From an uncultured Blautia sp. (GTDB lineage Bacteria; Bacillota; Clostridia; Lachnospirales; Lachnospiraceae), in contig CAKROE010000120.1 of the NCBI GenBank assembly GCA_934371915.1, forward strand, positions 1 through 5,794: DNA of 5,794 bases. The letters are read 5' to 3'. The translations under genes were made by a program, and so were the position numbers. The notes below the pieces were generated by a model. That model worked only from the letters and a program-made list of their open reading frames with translations, did not search any database and was not told the DNA's origin. This document shows positions 1 through 5,077 of the stretch, piece after piece (position 1 is the first letter of the stretch; each line of letters starts with the position of its first letter).

Positions 1-74
1 GCAATCATCTGTCTCGCCATGGCAGTGTATCCCTTTGAAGATGAAGTGTGGTTTCCGATATATAAAGTTGTCAT
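1..74 (-). CDS. nfo: Endonuclease IV (AP endonuclease), N-terminal fragment
   Basis: This is the 5' end of a minus-strand gene cut by the left edge; 24 complete codons are present. The peptide begins MTTLYIGNHTSSSKGYTAMA, which fits the start of Clostridial endonuclease IV proteins: a first beta strand followed by an IG-x-H-x-S-x-S-KG-x-x-AM pattern. That family is a zinc-dependent TIM-barrel enzyme that cuts the backbone 5' of abasic sites during base excision repair. The start at base 74 is supported by an AAAGGAGA ribosome binding site about 7 bases upstream (bases 81-89). The gene is divergent from the CapA-like gene, with about 130 bases between the two starts. Only 24 residues are visible and none of the later zinc ligands, so the assignment rests on the N-terminal pattern alone. 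A different TIM-barrel sugar-isomerase-like protein is the main alternative. Confidence 0.7.
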   Translation of the reverse strand, partial: MTTLYIGNHTSSSKGYTAMARQMI

Positions 75-108
75 AAAAAAATCTCCTTTATTAGTTTCTG
101 AAAAGTTA

Positions 109-137
109 TTGACGGAAGTCCCCAAAGTTCTTATACT
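109..137 (+). promoter_or_regulatory. Sigma-A type promoter for the CapA-like gene
   Basis: A TTGACG -35 element (109-114) and a TATACT -10 element (132-137) are separated by exactly 17 bases, close to the vegetative consensus. Transcription would start near 144, giving a leader of about 60 bases before the ATG at 203. I could not find an equally good promoter for the divergent nfo gene on the opposite strand of this gap. Confidence 0.65.
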
Positions 138-190
138 TTCCTTAAATGACAAATATTGACATTTTTTGAGAAAATATGTTACAGGGGAGA

Positions 191-205
191 AGGGGGAAAT
201 ATATG
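191..205 (+). promoter_or_regulatory. Ribosome binding site that fixes the CapA-like start
   Basis: A purine-rich AGGGGGA (191-197) lies 5 bases before the ATG at 203. An in-frame ATG at 176 would add nine residues (MLQGRRGKY) that are simply this binding site translated, and it has no Shine-Dalgarno sequence of its own. The start at 203 is therefore preferred. Confidence 0.8.
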
Positions 206-1489
206 AAACAGTCTGTCCATAAAAAGCGTCCGGTGCACAAAAAGCCTGCGCACAAAAAAAGTAAAATATTAAAAAAATCGCAATATTACAGGCAACAGCA
301 GCTTCGATACAGAATTTTGGGCGTTGTTGCTGTTCTGGTTGTTGTGTTACTGATTCTTATGATCAGAGGCTGCTCTTCCGGTAAAACGAAGTCAACCTCA
401 TCAAATCAGGTACAAGCTAAGGAAAAACTTACCGTTACACCGAAACCTGCTATGGATCCGGTATCACTTACGATCAGTGTTGTCGGTGACTGTACACTTG
501 GTACGGATGAAGAATTTGATTATGATACAAGTCTGAATGCATATTACGATAACAATGGTCCGGACTATTTCCTTGCAAATGTAAAAAATATTTTTGAGGC
601 GGATGACCTTACGATTGCAAACTTCGAAGGTACACTTACGGATTCTGAGGATCGTGAAGATAAACAGTTTGCATTTAAAGCGCCTGCATCTTATGCTGAT
701 ATTCTTACTGCCGGCTCTGTTGAAGCAGTCAATACTGCAAACAACCACAGCCATGATTATGGCGACCAGAGTTTTGATGATACTTTAAATGCTCTGGACG
801 CAGCAGGTATCATTCATTTTGGCTATGATGAAACCGCGGTCACTGAGGTAAATGGTATCAAAGTTGGTATGGTCGGTATTTATGAACTTAATGACCATCT
901 CGGCAGAGAGGAACAGCTGAAACAAAATATTGAAAAAGTCAAAAAAGATGGCGCGCAGCTGATCATCGTTATCTTCCACTGGGGAAACGAAAAAGAAGAA
1001 GTCCCGGACAGCAATCAGACTACACTCGGACATCTCGCCATTGACCTCGGGGCCGATCTTGTATGCGGACACCATCCTCATGTCCTTCAGGGAATCGAGG
1101 AATACAAAGGCAAAAACATTGTTTACAGTCTCGGTAATTTCTGTTTCGGCGGAAATGCTTATCCGAGTGATATGGATACAATGATCTTTCAGCAGACCTT
1201 TACAATTGATACAAATGGTGTAAAAGCGGACAATGTTACAAATATCATTCCGTGTTCTATTTCCTCCGATTCTGGCTACAATAATTACCAGCCGACACCG
1301 GCCAGCGGCGAGGAAGCAGACCGTATCCTGCAGAAGATTCAGGAACGCAGTTCCTGGATTGGAAGCGGATCTAAGGAGAATTCTGAAGAAGACAACACTT
1401 ATGAAGATTCAGAAGGTGCTGATTCTGAAGATTCCCCTGAAGATTATTCGGACGATGAAGAGCTTACGGATTCTTATGATGAAATGTAA
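203..1489 (+). CDS. CapA/PgsA-family membrane-anchored metallophosphatase-fold protein
   Basis: A 428-residue protein of the CapA family (poly-gamma-glutamate capsule protein CapA/PgsA, calcineurin-like metallophosphatase fold). Residues 1-37 are strongly basic with a repeated HKK element (6-8, 12-14, 17-19). Residues 38-54 form one hydrophobic membrane segment, followed by a Ser/Thr/Lys linker and the catalytic-fold domain at about 88-352. Family motifs are all present: VVGDCTLG (93-100), NFEG (140-143), NTANNHSHDYG (177-187), HWG (259-261), GHHPHVLQG (289-297) and SLGNF (309-313). Their Asp, Asn and His residues are the expected metal ligands. The last 40 residues are almost all Asp, Glu, Ser and Tyr. 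Topology is predicted as N-in with the domain outside. In Bacillus the homologue takes part in gamma-polyglutamate synthesis or export, but no capB/capC-like genes lie next to it here, so the substrate is unknown and a cell-envelope role is inferred. It looks monocistronic, and its last 26 bases overlap the convergent LysR gene. Confidence 0.9.
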   Translation: MKQSVHKKRPVHKKPAHKKSKILKKSQYYRQQQLRYRILGVVAVLVVVLLILMIRGCSSGKTKSTSSNQVQAKEKLTVTPKPAMDPVSLTISVVGDCTLGTDEEFDYDTSLNAYYDNNGPDYFLANVKNIFEADDLTIANFEGTLTDSEDREDKQFAFKAPASYADILTAGSVEAVNTANNHSHDYGDQSFDDTLNALDAAGIIHFGYDETAVTEVNGIKVGMVGIYELNDHLGREEQLKQNIEKVKKDGAQLIIVIFHWGNEKEEVPDSNQTTLGHLAIDLGADLVCGHHPHVLQGIEEYKGKNIVYSLGNFCFGGNAYPSDMDTMIFQQTFTIDTNGVKADNVTNIIPCSISSDSGYNNYQPTPASGEEADRILQKIQERSSWIGSGSKENSEEDNTYEDSEGADSEDSPEDYSDDEELTDSYDEM

Positions 1490-2381
1490 TATCAAGAAGC
1501 CGGATTTCCGGGATATTCCCCACCGTCTTCAGTAATTCATTCAGAAAATCATCAATCAGTGGATGTTCGCTTCTCTGGTCATTCATAATTGCATAGCAAG
1601 TACGATACTCCGGACCGTTTTCTATGGAAACGATCCGGCAGTTTTCTTTTTCGGCAAGTTTTCGACCAAGAGTTGCCGGCATGATCGCCCATGTATTTTT
1701 CAGATCCAGAAGCTGTCTGAGCAGTGCCATATTGTCCAGCATAACTTTTACTTCGGGGTCATTGCCAAACCAGTAATCGTGCCACATAAGGAAGGTATTG
1801 CTCCATGGAATATAGATTTCATCCGCACTGTCAAGCTGTGAAGGAAGAAGTCCATCCTGATATGGTGCATCTTTATGACATACAAAGACAAGCTGCTCTT
1901 CAAAGAGAGGAATTGTCTGTACTTTCTTAAAAAAATGCGGATTTGTGATCAGACCGAGATCCGCATCTTTGTTTTCGACTGCTTTATAAGAAAGATTTGA
2001 CTGCATGGTATTGATATGCAGGCTGCATTTTGGATGTTCCTCAAGGAAATTTCCAATGACCTGTGGCATAAAATAAAAGTTCATACTGTCAACATTCACG
2101 ATCCGAAGCTGTGTCGAAGGCTGTTCAAATTTGATTTTTCCTGTCTCAATCCATAACTGCTCCCATTTGCGTGCAATCGGGACAAAGCGCTGTCCGGCTT
2201 CGGTAAGCTCCAGTGTACGAGAACCCTTCCGGCGTATGATCAGTTCTGTTCCGAGCTCCTCTTCCAGAGCAGACAGACGATGGCTGAGGGCAGGCTGTGA
2301 TACAAACAGACTCTCAGCCGCTTTAGAGAGGGATGGACTGGATGCAATGATAAGAAAAGTATGTATGTCAGTGTATGTCAT
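1464..2381 (-). CDS. LysR-family transcriptional regulator
   Basis: A 305-residue protein of usual LysR length. The N-terminal winged helix-turn-helix spans about residues 1-66, with the typical run SLSKAAESLFVSQPALSHRL (17-36) followed by LEEELGTELIIR and LTEAGQRF (59-66). A linker helix follows at about 67-90. The periplasmic-binding-protein-like effector domain spans about 92-290 and begins at LRIVNVDSMNFYFMP, where LysR proteins bind their small-molecule inducer. The start at 2381 has a GGAGGA ribosome binding site six bases upstream (2388-2393). The gene is divergent from the YoaK-like membrane protein gene, the classic layout for a LysR regulator and its target, so that gene is the likely target. 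The stop lies inside the acidic-tail codons of the CapA-like gene. The inducer cannot be deduced from sequence. Confidence 0.95.
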   Translation of the reverse strand: MTYTDIHTFLIIASSPSLSKAAESLFVSQPALSHRLSALEEELGTELIIRRKGSRTLELTEAGQRFVPIARKWEQLWIETGKIKFEQPSTQLRIVNVDSMNFYFMPQVIGNFLEEHPKCSLHINTMQSNLSYKAVENKDADLGLITNPHFFKKVQTIPLFEEQLVFVCHKDAPYQDGLLPSQLDSADEIYIPWSNTFLMWHDYWFGNDPEVKVMLDNMALLRQLLDLKNTWAIMPATLGRKLAEKENCRIVSIENGPEYRTCYAIMNDQRSEHPLIDDFLNELLKTVGNIPEIRLLDITFHHKNP

Positions 2382-2405
2382 CTTGAATCCTCCATATATA
2401 AAAGT

Positions 2406-2435
2406 AATTTATATTATATAGATAAAATATTAATT
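2406..2435. promoter_or_regulatory. Imperfect palindrome, candidate LysR-regulator operator
   Basis: A 30-base near-palindrome centred between 2420 and 2421. Twelve of its 15 base pairs are complementary; the mismatched pairs are 2410/2431, 2416/2425 and 2420/2421. It covers the -10 and spacer of the regulator's own promoter and ends at the first base of the -35 of the divergent promoter. That is where a LysR protein would both repress itself and activate the neighbour. The stretch is nearly all A and T, so chance symmetry is a real possibility, and it is even-centred, whereas the textbook LysR box (T-N11-A) is odd-centred. Confidence 0.4.
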
Positions 2436-2441
2436 TTACAA
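2413..2441 (-). promoter_or_regulatory. Promoter of the LysR-type regulator gene
   Basis: Read on the minus strand, TTGTAA (2441-2436) and TATAAT (2418-2413) are 17 bases apart. The -10 matches consensus exactly. Transcription would start near 2406, giving a leader of about 25 bases. Its -35 shares five base pairs with the -35 of the divergent promoter. Confidence 0.65.
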
Positions 2442-2463
2442 TATATATATGCAAGATTATAAT
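2435..2463 (+). promoter_or_regulatory. Promoter of the YoaK-like gene
   Basis: TTTACA (2435-2440) and a perfect TATAAT (2458-2463) are 17 bases apart. The start of transcription would be near 2470, about 28 bases before the ATG. The two divergent promoters overlap at their -35 elements, so RNA polymerase could probably not occupy both at once. Confidence 0.7.
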
Positions 2464-2497
2464 AAATCCAGTGAATTTAAGAAAAGGAATGATTTAA

Positions 2498-3184
2498 ATG
2501 GATGAAGCGACACTTGAAAGGCATCTGCATCTTACTATGACGTTGATTGGCGGTTTTATGGGTGGCTATGCAATCCTTAATCGTCATGATGTATTTGGCT
2601 CTGCACAGACAGGAAATATGCTTTCTCTTGCAATGGATGCCGTGGGACATCCGGATGAACAGTGGTTTTTTCGTGTACTGGCAATGGTGATCTATATTGT
2701 TTCCATGGCAGCAACTGTAGTAATCTCTCATAAAATATCAAAAATAAATCAAAAGAGACTCAGCATCCTGATTGATGGAGCAGTATTACTCATCATTGGA
2801 TTTTATCCCGAGGAAATGAATCCGTTTGTTGCATTGTTTCCGATATTTTTTGCTACTGCCTTTCAGTGGTGTTCCTTTAAAGGAGCAGACGGTTTTGCAA
2901 GTTCCAGTATTTTTTCTACAAACAATCTACGACAGTGTGTTACAGGCTTTACCGAATATCTGTGCAGCAAAGATACAGAATCTCTTCGAAGGGGAATCTA
3001 TTTTGGAAAGGTACTGATCTGTTTTTACGGAGGTGCTGCAATTGCTTTTCTTTCCTGTGCATGGATTGGTCTGAAGGGTGCATGGGTCGCAATATTGCCA
3101 ACTGCAGCTGCATTTGTTATGTGTAATGCAGAATATGTTTTATATGACGTCAAAAAAAAGGATATCCTCAAGGCATCTGCCTGA
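2498..3184 (+). CDS. YoaK/DUF1275-family integral membrane protein
   Basis: A 228-residue hydrophobic protein with about six predicted membrane segments (roughly 9-27, 58-77, 88-103, 108-126, 168-188, 193-211). It carries patterns of the YoaK/DUF1275 family: a first helix rich in glycine (LIGGFMGGYAIL), then a short loop with VFGSAQTGNML (32-42), and a mid-protein Q-W-C...STNNLRQCVTGF stretch (123-151) matching the family's conserved T-x-N-L segment. Length fits the family, which is usually 200-250 residues. The family's transport or other function is not established, so none is assigned. The start is supported by AAGGAA (2484-2489), eight bases upstream of the ATG. The gene is divergent from a LysR regulator that probably controls it, and it ends inside a strong terminator hairpin. 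Confidence 0.85.
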   Translation: MDEATLERHLHLTMTLIGGFMGGYAILNRHDVFGSAQTGNMLSLAMDAVGHPDEQWFFRVLAMVIYIVSMAATVVISHKISKINQKRLSILIDGAVLLIIGFYPEEMNPFVALFPIFFATAFQWCSFKGADGFASSSIFSTNNLRQCVTGFTEYLCSKDTESLRRGIYFGKVLICFYGGAAIAFLSCAWIGLKGAWVAILPTAAAFVMCNAEYVLYDVKKKDILKASA

Positions 3185-3197
3185 GGGTATCCTTTTT
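3155..3197. terminator. Bidirectional rho-independent terminator
   Basis: A stem of about 19 base pairs with a four-base ATCT loop (3175-3178). The left arm is 3155-3174 and the right arm 3179-3197, with one G-U wobble and one bulged A. On the plus strand the right arm ends in TTTTT; on the minus strand the transcript ends in a run of eight U (complement of 3152-3159). It can therefore end both the YoaK-like gene and the convergent secreted-protein gene. The stop codon of the YoaK-like gene (3182-3184) lies within the right arm. Confidence 0.9.
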
Positions 3198-3231
3198 GCT
3201 ATACATAAGAGTCCAAGTGGCTCTCTTTTAT

Positions 3232-4902
3232 TTATGCTGCATCATCTTCTGCTTCTGTCTCAGTATCTGCGCTGTTGTCTGTTGTGCCTGTATCCTGGTC
3301 TTCATCTGTTGCAGTCATGCTTTCAACTGCTGAGGTAAGGATAGTCTCAAGCTGAGTTGCAAGTTCATCCGGCACACCGGCTGCCTTGATATTTGCAAGG
3401 AAAGTATCCCAGTTGATATTTGCTACATATTCAGTCATTGCTGCATCGTCAGAACCATCATAAGTCTTATCCAGAGAAGTCAGATCCGGAATATCTACGC
3501 CGTCTCCATATCCGCTGCTTATTGTAAGTGTAGCGATCGGTGAACCGGATGTTGTAACAGTCAGACCTATAGAACCTGAATCTGTAGACGCATCAGACTC
3601 AAGATTGATCACCATGCCAAATCCTGCCAGCGGGTTGGATGCTGCTTCGCTTTCCTCGTCTGTGGTTGTATCATCAGCTTCTACTGCCGGGAAGGTTACA
3701 TTTAATGTTCCATTATAGTAACCGGCTTTTTCTGGTTTGGTCTCGAGGTTTTCGACATTAATATCAGCTGTCTCTGTTCCGTCCATTGCGAAGATATAAT
3801 CTCCATTCAGAAGTCCATCGCTGGTTGTGCCGCTTCCGGTCAGTGTAATGGAAGAATCCTCCGCTGTAATTTCAAGAAGTAACGCGGAAGTATCACCATC
3901 AGATGGTGCTTTCCATGTAAATACAGGAGTAGTTTCTGCTCCGTCTATGACGGCAAATTCACGTCCGACAATCTTATCGTCTCCATTTACCCATACTTTT
4001 GAGGAAAATACAGGATCTTCGGAAACTTCTCCGTCAGCAGATCCGATACTGTCAAGCGCATCTGCTACAGCATCCTCAAACTGCTGATACTGATCTTCAC
4101 CATCGGAGGCACCTGCCCACTGTTCAAATAAACCTTTGATCTCAGCATCATCTTTAGCTGCAGTCAGGATTCCCTCTGCCATGGCTGTAACAGCTTTTTC
4201 AGAAACAGTTCCCTCATATGCAGTACAGTCTTCGCTGATGCCATCTACAGATACAGACTCTTCAACAGAAGATCCTTCTTCGATATTATCAATGATAATA
4301 TTTCCGTAGCGGTCAAGAAGTGTTCCGAGTGTATCAGAATCCGGAAGTGCAGAAGAAAGATCTGACAGTGCATTCATGTAGGTGCTCATGATTTCCTGTG
4401 AATTCTCTGCTACTCCTTCGGAAGTTGTTACAGTGCCTTCAATCGGTGCCGAAATATATCCGTCAGACAATTCAGGAATCTGAATGTATTCAACCATGTT
4501 TGCAAGATCCATATAGAAATTCAGATCACACAGTTTGGTGTCGTTCAGAAGCAATCCACCGGCAATGGCTTCCACACCATCTTTGATGGTAATATCACTG
4601 TCAAAAGTAAAGCTCTGAAGCCAGGAAACATCCATGCCTCCCATAAGTGCTCCGGCAAGTGCCCGCCCCGTATCTTCTACAGTCAGTGTAAATGTGCCTT
4701 TTGTTCCTTTGCAGGCTTTCTGGTAATTCTCAAGATAGCCGTTCCATGCTTCCGGTAATTTACTTACTACATTTGCAAGTGCAGTTTTTTCTGTTTCCTG
4801 ATAGGAACCTGCTGCGAATACGGTGCTGCTGCCAGAAACAACCAGAGAAGCACCCATTGCTGTAACAACAGCCTTTTTTAAAATCTGCCTCGTACGATTC
4901 AT
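3232..4902 (-). CDS. Secreted acidic protein of unknown family
   Basis: A 556-residue protein that I do not recognise. Residues 1-30 are a clear Sec signal peptide: basic start MNRTRQILKK, hydrophobic core, then a Val-Phe-Ala cleavage site before Ala31. No lipobox, membrane anchor, LPXTG motif or cell-wall repeat is visible, so it is probably released or held non-covalently. The mature chain is rich in Asp, Glu, Thr, Ser and Gly, with only three Cys (64, 125, 226). Residues 35-290 look mixed helix and strand. Residues 300-465 are patterned as beta strands with G/D turns (VWVNGDDKIVGREFAVIDG; later ITLTGSG and GLTVTTSGSPIATLTIS), broken by an acidic spacer at about 408-422. A helical segment with INWDTFLANIKAAGVPDEL (496-514) precedes a disordered Asp/Glu/Thr tail (530-556). 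A lipid- or ligand-binding half-barrel like LolA/LppX is one structural guess only. It stands alone between a terminator and a divergent promoter region. Confidence 0.85.
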   Translation of the reverse strand: MNRTRQILKKAVVTAMGASLVVSGSSTVFAAGSYQETEKTALANVVSKLPEAWNGYLENYQKACKGTKGTFTLTVEDTGRALAGALMGGMDVSWLQSFTFDSDITIKDGVEAIAGGLLLNDTKLCDLNFYMDLANMVEYIQIPELSDGYISAPIEGTVTTSEGVAENSQEIMSTYMNALSDLSSALPDSDTLGTLLDRYGNIIIDNIEEGSSVEESVSVDGISEDCTAYEGTVSEKAVTAMAEGILTAAKDDAEIKGLFEQWAGASDGEDQYQQFEDAVADALDSIGSADGEVSEDPVFSSKVWVNGDDKIVGREFAVIDGAETTPVFTWKAPSDGDTSALLLEITAEDSSITLTGSGTTSDGLLNGDYIFAMDGTETADINVENLETKPEKAGYYNGTLNVTFPAVEADDTTTDEESEAASNPLAGFGMVINLESDASTDSGSIGLTVTTSGSPIATLTISSGYGDGVDIPDLTSLDKTYDGSDDAAMTEYVANINWDTFLANIKAAGVPDELATQLETILTSAVESMTATDEDQDTGTTDNSADTETEAEDDAA

Positions 4903-4915
4903 CATAAATCTCCTT
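4902..4915 (-). promoter_or_regulatory. Ribosome binding site choosing the secreted-protein start
   Basis: On the minus strand AAGGAG (4915-4910) precedes two adjacent ATG codons, at 4905 and 4902. The spacing is four bases to the first and seven to the second, so the second (MNRTRQ) is preferred; the first would only add one Met. The open frame continues up to 4977, but that extension (24 residues) has no ribosome binding site and would put a polar stretch in front of the signal peptide. Confidence 0.75.
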
Positions 4916-4948
4916 CCATTTATATGTGATGATTGTATAGATATAGAT

Positions 4949-4977
4949 AGTTTACCATGTTTTTGTCGAATATACAA
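4949..4977 (-). promoter_or_regulatory. Possible extended -10 promoter of the secreted-protein gene
   Basis: On the minus strand TTGTAT (4977-4972) and TAAACT (4954-4949) are 17 bases apart, and a TGG directly before the -10 gives the TGn extension that can compensate for weak hexamers. Transcription would start near 4942. The -35 lies within a small palindrome (AATAT-ACA-ATATT, 4969-4981). Several other A/T-rich hexamers nearby could serve instead. Confidence 0.4.
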
Positions 4978-5001
4978 TATTTTTGAAGAATTACAGCACG
5001 A

Positions 5002-5031
5002 TTGACTTTTTATTCTGTACTGTTGTATTAT
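5002..5031 (+). promoter_or_regulatory. Promoter of the aldehyde dehydrogenase gene
   Basis: TTGACT (5002-5007) and TATTAT (5026-5031) are 18 bases apart, both one mismatch from consensus. Transcription would start near 5038, leaving a leader of about 40 bases before the ATG at 5078. Confidence 0.6.
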
Positions 5032-5044
5032 ATATTCACATAAG

Positions 5045-5056
5045 AATCTTAAGATT
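5045..5056. promoter_or_regulatory. Small perfect palindrome in the aldehyde dehydrogenase leader
   Basis: AATCTTAAGATT is a perfect 12-base palindrome lying between the predicted transcription start and the ribosome binding site (AGAGGA, 5065-5070). It could be a repressor site just downstream of the promoter. With no loop it would be a poor RNA hairpin. Short A/T-rich palindromes also arise by chance. Confidence 0.25.
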
Positions 5057-5077
5057 TATCGAAAAGAGGAAATTTTC

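Noticed and set aside
156..161. A perfect TTGACA upstream of the CapA-like gene
   Set aside because: There is no acceptable -10 at 16-18 bases (only GTTACA or TTACAG), and transcription would begin at the ribosome binding site. The promoter at 109-137 is much better.
359..376. Possible lipoprotein box (Met-Ile-Arg-Gly-Cys) after the membrane segment of the CapA-like protein
   Set aside because: Arg two residues before the Cys does not fit the lipobox, and the long basic N-terminal tail of 37 residues is unlike a lipoprotein signal. A plain membrane anchor is more likely.
464..1081. Open frames on the minus strand (464-754 and 785-1081) inside the CapA-like gene
   Set aside because: They lie opposite a strongly conserved coding domain, have no good ribosome binding site, and their translations (rich in Ile, Cys, Arg, Phe) look like antisense shadows.
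1488..1517. Inverted repeat AATATC...CCGG-ATTT-CCGG-GATATT just after the CapA-like stop
   Set aside because: The stem is broken by a six-base bulge, the inner part is only four pairs, and no T-run follows in either direction, so it is not a convincing terminator.
3208..3224. Small hairpin AGAG-T-CC / GG-CTCT near the end of the secreted-protein gene
   Set aside because: It has six pairs with a bulge and only a weak T-rich tail; the much stronger hairpin at 3155-3197 explains termination on both strands.
3827..4087. Ser/Thr/Pro-rich plus-strand open frame opposite the secreted-protein gene
   Set aside because: Its composition is explained by reading the Asp/Gly/Thr-rich codons of the real gene backwards, and it has no promoter or ribosome binding site.
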